DNA of 64,000 nucleotides, taken from contig JAJEKV010000175.1 in the NCBI GenBank assembly GCA_021234155.1, positions 124,001 through 188,000 on the forward strand, given 5' to 3'. Within the stretch, counting starts at the first letter, position 1. The number at the start of each line of letters is the position of its first letter. Below are positions 33,011-43,717 of this stretch, in pieces. The DNA comes from Isoetes taiwanensis (taxonomy: Eukaryota; Streptophyta; Lycopodiopsida; Isoetales; Isoetaceae). The translations under genes were made by a program, and so were the position numbers. The notes beneath the pieces are model-generated. The model was given only the letters and a program-made list of their open reading frames with translations, was not told the DNA's origin and made no database searches.

Positions 33011-33463
33011 AAATTCAAAGGTTCAAAGTGAAATTCAGTTTCATATATTGCATTAACGTTTGCAAGTTCAGCAGATTCAAAGCTTCAAGAAATTCAGTTT
33101 GCTTATTGCATATATTGCAATAACGCTTTGCAAATTCAGCTTTTCGGTTTCACGCTTTTCACGTGTGAATCTAGAACTGTATGTTCCTAAAACTGTCTGA
33201 ATCAAACACTATGTCATGTTGACATTCAGAACCTGTTTGTAAAAGCATAGAAAGTACAAATTCATTCCTTGAAAAGCCTGTTTTCATTCATTAAAAAATT
33301 GTATGTACATTGTAAAAAAAAAATGGACTTCTTCAAAAAGATCCAGAGAGGCGAAAATGAAGCTTCATAGCCTAGCCATATTGCGCCCATCAGTTTAAAG
33401 TGAAAAGATGCACAATTGTTAACAAACACGCTTGGTAAACATACTGTAATAAGAAGCATTTGC
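33011..33463. other. Intergenic
   Basis: Contains a diverged direct repeat (TTCAAAG...AAATTCAGTTT followed by CATATATTGCA-type sequence). No gene seen. Confidence 0.4.
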
Positions 33464-34970
33464 CTAACCTGGTATGTTTAGAGTAACTGTCTTCTCTACA
33501 TATTGTTCAAGAGTCATGTCTTCTTCATCACTTTCCTCGTCAGATTTGGGAAGCTCAGGTGTGGGATCTTCATGTGTGGGATCTTCAGGTTTATTTGCAG
33601 ATACAGCACCTTTAGAAACATCACTTGCTTGCACAACTGGCATGCTTTGATCAAAGTGCATCTCAAAGAATTGCTTGGAGACCGGGAATGATTGGCATTT
33701 CAGGAACAATTGGCATTGGTGGAATGATTGGCATTTCAGGAACAATGGGCATTGGTGGAATGATTGGCATCTCAGGAACAATGGGCATTGGTGGAATGAT
33801 TGGTATTTCAGGAACTGGTGTAGCAGAAATAGATGGCATGGTAGGAATAGTTGCCATTGCAGGAATAGATGGCATTGTAGGCACTGCTCGTATTGATTCA
33901 AATGCAGCATTAGCAGCACCTAAATCTATGCAGAGGTCTTCAATTTGGCTTCCACATGCTTCTGCATTTTGCACCAAGCCACCTGCTGGCACTGTTGCAG
34001 AATCGAACCACATGTTTGCAATCTGGCTGGAGTTAAAAGACTCAGCTGGATTGCTCAATGTAGCTTCTGCCAAACAAAAGTGAAATGTTCAAACTATTAA
34101 TTTCAAATCAAACATTAAATGTATCCTACATTAAGCACATACCTGAGAGTTCTTTCTCACATTGTGCACTCTTGATACATACATTGGCAGATTTTTTAGC
34201 ATACTTCCTCACTAATTTCCCTTTAGGAGTTGGATTCACAGTGTGAGTCTCTCTAGCAGAGTCTCTTTGGCGATTTCTTCAAAGCCCAGCTTAGCACCTG
34301 CACCCTTCTTATAAGGACCTCTCTTCTTTCCACTTTTGGCACATCCGAAAGCAAAACATGTGGTTAAAACTTGATTCATTTCACAAAAACACCTCTCATT
34401 AAAAAGGGCAAAAAAAAATAACCTTTAGTTGCAAATTGAGGTCGTGCACTACACTTTTAGGCTTGCCTTTTCTCTCATTTGAAGCTTGGCCACAATAACT
34501 ACATCACTAACAAAGAAAAGATTTTGCCCCTTCCTTTTCAACTGGTGGGATATTTTCAAGATCAACATCATCTGCAGCAGCTGTCTTGTCTTCTCCTCTT
34601 CTCCTTCTTGTGGAAACTAATGCAACAAGAATAAAAATGTTAAGAAGAAAGTTTTTGAATTGCGTAATGCAAGTTGACATTTGCTTGCCTTTCGTATGGC
34701 GAGGTGTTTTGAAGATCAAGATCATCTCTGCAGATCTCAGATTGTCTTCTCCCTCTTCTCTTTCTCGGTGGAAACAACTCCAATAAGAATAAAAATGTTA
34801 AGAAGAAAGTTTTTTGAAATACGTAATGCAAGTTGACATTTGCTTGCCTTTCTCGTGGCCGAAGTTGTTTTGAAGATCAAGATCTTCTCGCGAAATCTTG
34901 ATTAATCCGGTCTTCTCCTCTTCTCTTCCGGCTGGAAACTACTGCAATAACAAAAAAATAAATTAAGAAG
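33464..34970 (-). CDS. Unknown multi-exon protein with Pro/Ile/Met repeat
   Basis: The last exon (about 34070-33464, perhaps with a frameshift near 33670) encodes ATLSNPAESFNSSQIANMW, a 12-residue repeat of the type PEMPIIPPMPIV, and an acidic tail (SDEESDEEDMTLEQYVEKT). The preceding exon (about 34340-34144) is basic (KSGKKRGPYKKGAGAKLGFE) and ends at a GTATGT donor. Further upstream are three related short exons. The basic plus acidic make-up suggests a nuclear or nucleic-acid-associated protein, but no known domain is seen. It lies tail-to-tail with the HGKGEHDG gene and may belong to the same element. Exon joints and start are inferred. Confidence 0.45.
33685..33817 (+). repeat. 36-bp in-frame minisatellite
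   Basis: Three full and one partial 36-bp units (33685, 33721, 33757, 33793) beginning GGAATGATTGGCATTTCAGG. They encode on the minus strand the PEMPIIPPMPIV dodecapeptide; unit length is a multiple of three. Confidence 0.9.
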
Positions 34971-34975
34971 AAACT
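34544..34975 (-). repeat. Triplicated ~155-bp unit spanning a small exon and intron
   Basis: Units start near 34544, 34697 and 34856. Each has GAAGATCAAGATC-like coding sequence, a TCTTCTCCTCTTCTC block and then AAAATGTTAAGAAGAAAG. On the minus strand each encodes a version of (R/K)RRGxxxxxxxxDDVDLEN, so the tandem duplication multiplied an exon. Confidence 0.7.
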
Positions 34976-35849
34976 TAAAAAAAAGTCTAAATGATATTAG
35001 ATCAATAGTATTGGTAAAATTAGACACAGGAAATAGAATTGGAGTAAAACAAGTGCTTAAATCTAGTTGTATGCCCCTTTAGGCTGGTTTACAAAATGAA
35101 GATGGGAGTGAATGAGCTACGTAAGAGGAGCATATATGGAAATCATCATCGAAACCCAAGATGAAGATGACGAAGAGGAAGGGCGATTATTCATGGATTT
35201 CATTTGTAAAATATTGTTGACTTTGTAAAACTTTATTACATTCTTTCTTTTGCAATTGAACTAAAACTGGAATATGAGGAGAAATAACCCTTAGGTAGAT
35301 ATATTTGGGAATTTGGATTGAAAACTTTGAGAAATACTTAATTTTCTAGAGTAATATTTTGGTCTATTGTTTAAAACTTGAAGTTCTTTTCATATTAATT
35401 GTTATATTGCAACTATTTCAACTGCAATATAAGAAATAATAGTTTCAAAAAATTACAAGAAGTACTTAATGTACTATCCATAAAGTACGTATTTTACGTA
35501 TTTAATAAGTATGTTATATTTCCAAAAAACATATCTAAAGTAACTTTTAAATGAGAAGTATGCGTACGATATTAATACATTAAGTACATATAATACCTGT
35601 ACCGTACTAAACGTACCTGACAACACTGGTTCTAAGATCTAAGCAGTAAAGACGTAAATCTCATCTTAGAACTATATAAGAATTAAATTTAATTCCATAA
35701 GTGAAAGCATGAAAAGTGCATTAGACATTACATGTGAATTGACTTGCTGAGCCTGATGGACGAGATGAAGTGGAATGAGCGATTTGAAGAGAGTTCTTAG
35801 CTTAAATGATCTATCTGGCCAGATCCATCTTCTAAAATACCCATAGCTG
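34976..35849. other. AT-rich, no gene recognised
   Basis: Includes TACGTA-like words around 35480-35620. No coding features seen. Confidence 0.4.
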
Positions 35850-36060
35850 AAACAACACGTATATGACCTTGTGGTTCACGATAATATTGTCCTTGTTCTC
35901 AATTATTAATATGCCTTTCCACCATCTCCAGCTAGAAAATTTGTCTTCTTTGTGCCTTGCACATGAACAACCACTATCCAATTTAAAGTGGATCCCCAAT
36001 TTAATAACTACAAACACAACAGATTGTTGCATCATTGGCAAATAAATAGAAAGGAGTTGA
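35850..36060 (-). pseudogene. Possible Copia protease-region scrap
   Basis: The minus-strand frame contains LDSGCSCARHKEDKF and later ILIIENKDNIIVNHK, resembling the DSGCS...H segment of the Copia aspartic protease and the following strand. No flanking gag or integrase is seen, so this is a small orphan fragment if real. Confidence 0.4.
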
Positions 36061-36093
36061 TTCACGATTGGGCTTTAGAATCCATAAAGAAGA

Positions 36094-36638
36094 CATTAGG
36101 GATTTTTTGAGATCATAAAAGGGCCTTCTAAGAACTGCTGACTAAGCTATATGAACTACCAATCAGAAAACAGAACTGGTAATCCAACAAGAAAAAAGCA
36201 TTATAACTAACTCCATCGATCGCATTTTCTAGCATAAGTATTGATAGAAAAGTCCAAATGAGCTCCCCTTGGTGCAATAGATAGATCTCATTGAGATCTT
36301 TCCAACCTTGGGTGGTTTGCATATGTTTTAGCCCCGTGGGATAGCAAAAAATGGTAAAAACCATATTTTTTGGAGTTTTGACAATCATAAATGGTTAAAA
36401 TATGTGCAAAGCACCTAAGATTGGAAAGATCTCAACGAGATCTATCTATTGCACTAAACGAGAGCTCATTTGACTTTTCTATTAATAGTTATGCTAGAAA
36501 AATGTGATCCAATGAGTTAGTTATAATTTTTTTTTATTTACCCCTCCCGCCTCGATTTCTGATTGGTAGTTCATTTATCTTCATTTGGCTTAGTTGGCAT
36601 GTTTTGAAGGCCCTTTTTAATCTCAAAACTCCTAATGG
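36094..36638. repeat. Long imperfect inverted repeat (foldback/MITE-like, 545 bp)
   Basis: Left arm 36094-36322 and right arm about 36408-36638 are reverse complements with indels, around an ~85-bp loop. Matching landmarks are CATTAGGGATTTTTTGAGAT with ATCTCAAAACTCCTAATG, and AGATAGATCTCATTGAGATC with its partner near 36430. No target duplication was identified. Confidence 0.75.
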
Positions 36639-37107
36639 GATTGCCAGTTAGCCAGGATCAAGTATAGGCAGAAAACCAAGTAGAGTAGAATTTTAGAAAG
36701 GTTATCCCAAATTGGAGTGTGTTCTGGATAACGGACCCATCAAAATCTTTAGCAAAGAAAGATCACCAAAATCACCAAAAGGGATAAAATTTGAGGAATT
36801 ATAAATTAGACAGTAGGGAGGTTTGATCCTTCTTCTGGAGTGCAAGAAGATGATGAAAGAAAGGAAGGGTCTTGGAATTTAGATATAATTGACTTTTCAA
36901 ATTTTTTTTTTTTTTTTTTTTTTTTGTGAAAGATCAAGGGATTACAATAAAGGGTTTTCCCCAGCCAAAAGCAAAGGAGAAATGAAGAAAAGGGGAAAAG
37001 ATCAAAGAAATGGAGGAAATCAATCAAGAACACAAGAAGGAACTAATTCACCTCACATATTGTAGAATTGCAAATATAATTAAAATATATTTAATCAATG
37101 ATTTGTA
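36639..37107. other. Flank of the Copia element
   Basis: AT-rich with a ~25-bp T run (36901-36925). No gene seen. Confidence 0.4.
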
Positions 37108-37112
37108 GATCC
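37108..37112. repeat. Target-site duplication GATCC (left) of Copia element
   Basis: GATCC precedes the 5' LTR and recurs at 43713-43717. Confidence 0.85.
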
Positions 37113-37984
37113 CGATGGAAATTCATCTCATAATCCCGCAAGATTCAGGTCATTACATGCAAACAATAATATAAGTTGAATACCGTGTTATCATGTGAAG
37201 AGGGTATCATTTGTATGATCTAACTATGAGAAAGCAAAGGGCGAGTGTAGATCAACATGATTTCAAGTTGTCCGCTTAATGTACCTATGAGAAGCAAATG
37301 GCGTGGGTTACCTTGCGCACCATGACCTAATCTAATGTGCAAATGAGACGAGTTTATGCCAGAAGCGTATGCCAAGTTGTATAATGCTCAAGTTCATCAC
37401 CAAGGTTAAGACATTGATTGAAATGTTAACATGAACATTGAGAAAGAACTTCTAATAGGGAAAAATTGATTCAATGGTCGAAAAAGCCCGTTTATGCCGC
37501 TTTGTCCCGGGGATATTTGGAAAAGGCTAGTTTTGTGAACTTGTCCTGTGGGATATTTTGACGGATTGGAAACACCCATTGAAAGAAAGATCGGTCCCAT
37601 AAATCGCCTGAGTGATGAATATAACCGTAAGAACACTTAACGTTATGATATATACGTGAGGAGGAGATCGCATTGGTGCTCGAAGATCGAAATGGCCTAA
37701 TCAACTATGCTACGCTTATTGGGTCAATGCCCGATGAACAAAGGACTATTTGCTACAATTCCTATGGTTGAATCGTCAATTTTATTATTGACAACCATTT
37801 TATTTCTAGAATATTTTCTAGAAACTTGAGCAATGATATTGTGTACATGTTCTAGAGAAAATTAGTGACCATCTTGGTGGCTTTTCTCTAGATCATTATT
37901 GTAACTCTATTGTTATATGAAGTTGCAAATCTTGCTAGACATCTAGATTCATTATCTTGTGTGCAATATCTTAAAACTCCATCA
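37113..37984 (+). repeat. 5' LTR of Copia element
   Basis: 872 bp. Differs from the 3' LTR at about two dozen places, mostly where the 3' LTR has CAG or CTG. Confidence 0.92.
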
Positions 37985-37985
37985 G

Positions 37986-37997
37986 TGGTATCAGAGC
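37986..37997 (+). other. Primer-binding site (tRNA-Met type)
   Basis: TGGTATCAGAGC two bases after the 5' LTR, the usual primer site of plant Copia elements. Confidence 0.85.
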
Positions 37998-38005
37998 CTT
38001 TCAAC

Positions 38006-38960
38006 ATGTCTAGCAGATTTGGTGCATCATTATTGAATACTGTGGATGTATATAAGGGAGGTCCTGGTTTCCAAGTATGGAAAGACGCTTATAGCACACA
38101 TACTAGAGGTGGAGGACCTTTGGGAGCTGGTAGATCCAAAGAGAACAAGAGGGTACAAGAGTACTTACAAGAACCGGGTTCTTCTAGTTCTGTTGTTGGA
38201 GCAGCAGGGAAGGCTGCAACAGGGACTGAAGCTTCAGGAGATGCGGAGCAAGTGCTGGAGCATCCGAAATGTGAGGCAAATCATTGCTTGCCAAAACAAG
38301 GGAAGCACAAGGCATTATCACGTGCAAGGTTAGTCCAACTATACGCTTGAAATTAAGGTCATTAAGTCCTAGAGAGATGTGGAAGTTTTACTTAAACACT
38401 ATGAGGAGAAGACATCCTCACAAATTGATCTTCTTGAGAATGAATTAAGGGGTTTAAAGCTTAAAGAAGAGGAGGATGTAACAGAAATTTTCAATAAGTT
38501 TGATAATCTTATTGTCGACCCCTCAATGGAGCAGAGTTGTCATTTCGGAAGAAGTCAAGTGTTGCAAATATCTAGGCAATTGGTGAAAATGAGACTTTGG
38601 CCTTATTTATAAGAAATTCATGTAAATCAAGAGAAGAGGCAGAAAATATATTAAGAACCGAAAGGGAGCGTAAGAAAATACTAAGGCGTAGTCAATCCGA
38701 TGAAACCCGTAAATTCTATTGCTTAAGAAAAAGATAAAGTGATATGTTATAATTGCCATGAGAAAGATCATTATAAGAATGAATGCCCCAAATTCAAAAA
38801 AGGATTTCAATTGCTACATGTGGTCGCAGAGGACATGCAACTTCAAAATGTCCTACACCTAAAAACTATGGTAGATCCGCAAGAGGCGAGGTGAAGCCGC
38901 ATTATACAAGAGGTGGCAGAGGACGGGGTGCCGAAAAGGCCTATGTGGCAAGAGAACAAG
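38006..38960 (+). pseudogene. gag: Copia gag with two zinc knuckles
   Basis: ATG at 38006 (MSSRFG...). After a frameshift come VWKTLIAHILEVEDLWELVD-like sequence and later two CCHC knuckles: CYNCHEKDHYKNEC (about 38753) and CGRRGHATSKC (about 38820). Gag forms the particle and the knuckles bind element RNA. Several frameshifts. Confidence 0.75.
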
Positions 38961-39179
38961 AAGACAAGGCAAATGAAGAAGATGAGGATGAGAGGTATCT
39001 CATGAATTTGCAATTGTTAATAAGAGTATGTCAACTAACAATTCTGATCATTTGATAGTTGATAGGGAGCCGAAAGATCAATAGTACAAAACATTGATCT
39101 TTTGAAGAATATAACCAATGCAAGTTCAAGAAAGATTCAAGTGGGAAATGGAGCTCCAAGATGTTCAAGGAAGAGGATT

Positions 39180-40084
39180 ATTGCAGTTAATAGATTTTAT
39201 TGGAATGTTATAAACATCCGTAATGATTTGTGTGTGTGCCGAATTATCAAAAATTTAATATCGCTTAGTCGGGCTATTGTGATTTGGGATATAAAGTTGT
39301 ATTTGATGCTGATCAGTGCAATATTATGAAGGATAATGAAATAAAAGTTTTATGGCAAACGGTGGGGGGAACTTGTATGGATTGGAAAATAGTGTTCATC
39401 ATTCTATTAATGCAGTTCGTAAGTTGGTTTAGATACTTTGGCATAATAGACTTGCCCACACCAATTATAAAAATTAGAATCTCTTCACAAGCAAGGTCAT
39501 ACTCGCTTTGAAATGAAACTAGACAAGATCTCATATGTGAGGGATGTGCCCCGGTAAACTAAGCGGGTTGCCATTTCATAAAAGGAAAACTAGAGCACAA
39601 CAAAAACTTGAGCGATACATTCATTTATGTGGCCCCCCTAAATGTCAAAAGCTAAACAAATAAGAGATATTTCATTACCTTCACAGATGATTATAGCAGA
39701 ATGTGTACCACATATTGTTTAACCAGGAAGTCACAAGCAATAAATGCATTCAAGCAATATGTTGCAGAAAAGGAACGAGAAACAGGTGTCAAAGTGAAAT
39801 GTATCAGATCAGATATAAGAGGAGAATATCTTTCAGGTCAATTCAAATCATTTTGCATATCACATGGAATCAAGAGACAATTAACGTGCAGTCACTCACC
39901 TCAGCAGAATGGAGTTTCAGAAAGAAAGAATAGAACCTTATTGGGTGCTGTTAGATCAATGTTAAAGGAAAGTGGATTGCCTAACTATCTATGGGAAGAA
40001 GCACTTTATACAGATGTTGAAATCCAGAATATGCTTCCATCAGTAAGTCTACAAGGAAATATCCCTATGCTGCTATGGGATTGA
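39180..40084 (+). pseudogene. int: Copia GAG-pre-integrase and integrase
   Basis: Pre-integrase block (KNLISLSRAI, DLGYKVVFDADQCNIMKDNE-like, 39240-39340) is followed by the integrase core. In 39701-40084 the readable part is RSDIRGEYLSGQFK (catalytic D region), HSPQQNGVSERKNRTLL (containing the catalytic E) and SMLKESGLPNYLWEEA. The N-terminal HHCC part is broken. Confidence 0.8.
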
Positions 40085-40099
40085 AAAGAAGTTAAACTA

Positions 40100-42075
40100 T
40101 GAAAAGTTCAAGGTATATGGGTGTATGGTCTATGTGCACGCATATCCGAACTAAGGAAAAAGTTAGATAACAAAGCGAAAAAAAGGATTTTGGTAGGATA
40201 TGACAAAGAATCTAAAGGGTACAGAATCTACTTGCCCTCGAGTCCAAGGAAATCAGAATTAGTAGGGATGTATTATTTAATGAAGAAGTGTTATACAAAC
40301 ATAAATTCAAGAAAGGCATCAAAATTCAACCGGATAAACCCAATAACCCCGGAACAAATTCCAAAAGTGGAATTTGAAGAAGAGGATTATGAGGAATTAG
40401 AAATTCGGAAATACCAAAAGAAAAAAAATGAGTGGAACAACCAGTTCAAGATATTCCCAGATCTAAGACAAGTGCGTCTGAGCCTATCAAGGAATATCAT
40501 GAAAAGAAGAAAAGGAAAACCCAAAGTGTAAAGACTCGTTTGAAGCTAAAACCTGAAGAACAAAATTATGGCGTAAAATGAAAGGGGAAGAAGTAGAAGA
40601 ATTGAAGCAAAGACAGTTGAACATGAATATATTATGGCAATACTAGAAGATGAGATAATTCCCAAAGTTATGAAGATGTACAAGAAAGCATTGACAGAGA
40701 TAAGTGGATAGCAAAATTTATGAATGATGAACTCAAATCGCTTGAGGACACTTCAAAACATATGAACTTGTAAAGTCGATGGTAAGCATAATATCATTGG
40801 CAAAGAAATGGTTATTCAGAATTAAACTAAATCCGGATGGGACAAAAGAAATATAAAGCTAGATTGGTGGCACAGGGGCTATACACGTAAAAAGGGAAGA
40901 GATTATGATGAAACTTATTCTCCATCGGGTCAAATTGACAAGCATCGAATATTGTTGGCCATGGCAAATGCTATGAAACTGAAATACATCACATGGATGT
41001 CAAAACAAAGATTCTTAAATGCAACATTGGAAGAAGAAGCATATTTGAGGCAACCTCCGTGTTATGAACAAGGCAAGAACATGATCCGAAACTAAATAAA
41101 GCAATGTATGGATTGAAGCAGTCACCAAGGAATGGTACCTTTGCATGAATCCAGCTTTTGCAAGAACAAGGTATTAACCTTTACAGATTGGAACAAAACA
41201 AAGAATATTGTATTATTGCCCTTTATGTAGATGGATCAGATCATGGTGGCAACCTCATCGAACATTCTAAACAAAATGCAAAGGCATTTTAAAGTCCGTG
41301 TTTTCAAAATGACCTAACTTAGGGGAGCTAAGGAAATTTTTGGGGATTGAGGTGGTCGAAATAAGGAAGAAAAATGGCTCAAATTAGATCAAACCAAGCA
41401 TATAGAAAATATGCTTAAAAAGGTTTAAATTGGTTGAGGCCAAACCTGCTAAAATACCTATGATTCCGTGACATAGATTGACCGATATCCAAAGAAACCA
41501 CCGATGAGGATATTACTTAAGATGGAAAATGTACCCTACCGAAGCATTGATTGGTTGTTTACTTTATTTAGCTTAATAGCACTCGACCCTATATTGCTTA
41601 TGCCAGAAATATTCTAAGTAGGAGAAACCATGATGCTACACATGAACATTGGGAGGTCGCTAAACGGTATTGAAGTATTTGAAGGGCACTCAAAAATCAA
41701 GGAATATGTTATGACTCGAAGACCCTGACTATGTCATGCTTTAGTGATGCAGATTGGGAGTTGATCTCTACTAGAAGATCAACCTCAGATATGCTATTTT
41801 CTTTGGTGGTGGAGTGATTACTTGAGGTGCAAGAAACAAACAGCCTATAGCCATGAGTTCTCCGGGCAGAAGCGAGTATCTTGCATCCTCACTTGTAGCT
41901 AAAGAAATTGTATGGTTGAGAAGGTTGATGGATGAACTATGTTCGCGAACAAACAGTCCCACAGTAATATGGACAGATAGCCAAAGTTGCATAGCCATAG
42001 TGAAAAACCCTGTGCAGCATGATAGAACCAAGCACATAGAACTAAGCATCCATTTTATAAGGGAGTTGGCGTAAA
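40100..42075 (+). pseudogene. pol: Copia reverse transcriptase and RNase H remnants
   Basis: Pieces in order: KAKKRILVGYDKESKGYRIY (40160), an RT start with YKARLVAQG-like and RDYDETYSP (about 40850-40925), LPFM-like sequence near 41215 where YVDD is expected but broken, and RNase H SEYLASSLVAKEIVWLRRL with WTDSQSCIAIVKNPVQHDRT (41853-42060). Many stops and shifts. Confidence 0.75.
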
Positions 42076-42831
42076 GAAAAATTAATTGAAATGCTTTACT
42101 TGGACACTAATCATCAAGTTGCGATATTTTTACCAAGGCTCACCTAAGCAAATTCAATGGATTTAAGGCAAAGTTAAAGTGTTATGTTTTAAGATCAATT
42201 GTCTAGCAGAATAAACAATTTATGATACAACTTCTAGATATTAGCTTAACTTCTTCCTATAGGTATAATTCAATCTCAACTTATTGTTTAAACAATGTTA
42301 AACAACCAATGAACATTGTAGCAATAATACTAGTTACTGTAGCAATGAAATTCAACTGATCTTTGAATTCAAATCTCGAGAGCCCAGGCATTCATCCAAT
42401 GATGAATCCGCTTCGAATCCACAGTACAAGTACCCTGCAAATGATTTCTACTTCTTATACATGCTTAGGCGGCACCGATTCATGGAGAATCGGCACCATA
42501 TTTCCAGTCGACGGTTATGGAAATGCTATTCTCGATTTCGCTCCTTTCAACCCTTTAAACCATTAATATTTTCATTTTCATATCATAGGTTAAGTAACCA
42601 TTAAGATTTGCTTTCAACCTTTAAGTTGAACCCTTCAACTAGAACAATCACATTCCCTAGGTTTTCCTTGTACTCCTGAACCATTGCATGCAACTCAGTT
42701 ATTTCATGAATCAACTGATAATGTCTGTTCTACCCAGCTATTGCATGAATCAACTGGAAATAACTAATTATAATATGAACATAAACCTTCATAAAGGTGT
42801 TGGAAAAACCACGAATGCAGGCTTATGAGCT

Positions 42832-42841
42832 GAAGGAGGAG
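42832..42841 (+). other. Polypurine tract of Copia element
   Basis: GAAGGAGGAG immediately before the 3' LTR. Confidence 0.8.
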
Positions 42842-43712
42842 TGATGGAAATTCATCTCATAATTCTGCAAGATTCAGGTCAGTACATGCAAACAATAATA
42901 TAAGTTGAATACAAGGTTATCATGTGAAGAGGGCTATCATTTGTATGATCTAACTATGAGAAGCAGTGGCAGTAGTGTAGATCAACATGATTTCAAGTTG
43001 TCTGCTTAATGTACCTATGAGAAGCAGTGGCAGTAGGTTACCTTGCAGACCATGATCTAATCTAATGTGCAAATGAGACAGGAGTTTATGCCAGAAGCAT
43101 ATGCCAAGTTGTATAATGCTCAAGTTCATCACCAAGGTTAAGACATTGATTGAAATGTTAACAACATTGAGAAAGAACTTCTAATAGGGAAAAATTGATT
43201 CAATGGTCGAAAAGCCCGTTTATGCTGTTTGTCCTGTGGGATATTTGGAAAAGGCTAGTTTTGTGAACTTGTCCTGTGGGATTTGGACGGATTGGAAACA
43301 CCCAGATTGAAAGAAAAGATCGGGTCCCATAACCGCCGGAGTGATGAATATAACCGTAAGAACACTTAACGATGATATGTACGAGGAGGAGATCGCATTG
43401 GTGCTCGAAGATCAGCAAATGGCCAGAGTCAACTATGGTACAGTTATTGGGTCAATGCCCGATGAACAGTGACTATTTGCTACAGTATTCCTATGGTTGA
43501 ATCGTCAATTTTATTATTGACAATCATTTTATTTCTAGAATATTTTCTAGAAACTTGAGCAATGATATTGTGTACATGTTCTAGAGAAAATTAGTGACCA
43601 TCTTGTGGCTTTTCTCTAGATCATTATTGTAACTCTATTGCTATATGAAGTTGCAAATCTTGCTAGACATCTAGATTCATTATCTTGTGTGCAATATCTT
43701 AAAACTCCATCA
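42842..43712 (+). repeat. 3' LTR of Copia element
   Basis: 871 bp, TG...CA ends, followed by TSD GATCC at 43713-43717. Confidence 0.92.
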
Positions 43713-43717
43713 GATCC

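Larger units (their letters stand above)
37113..43712 (+). mobile_element. Ty1/Copia LTR retrotransposon, full-length, coding-defective
   Basis: 6600-bp element with 872- and 871-bp LTRs (TGATGG...CCATCA; the first T of the left LTR reads C), 5-bp TSD GATCC, primer site TGGTATCAGAGC at 37986 and polypurine tract at 42832-42841. Order gag, zinc knuckles, GAG-pre-integrase, integrase, reverse transcriptase, RNase H is the Copia order. Every domain is interrupted by frameshifts or stops, so as written it cannot move by itself. The LTRs are similar, so insertion is not ancient unless LTR differences are sequence errors. Confidence 0.92.
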
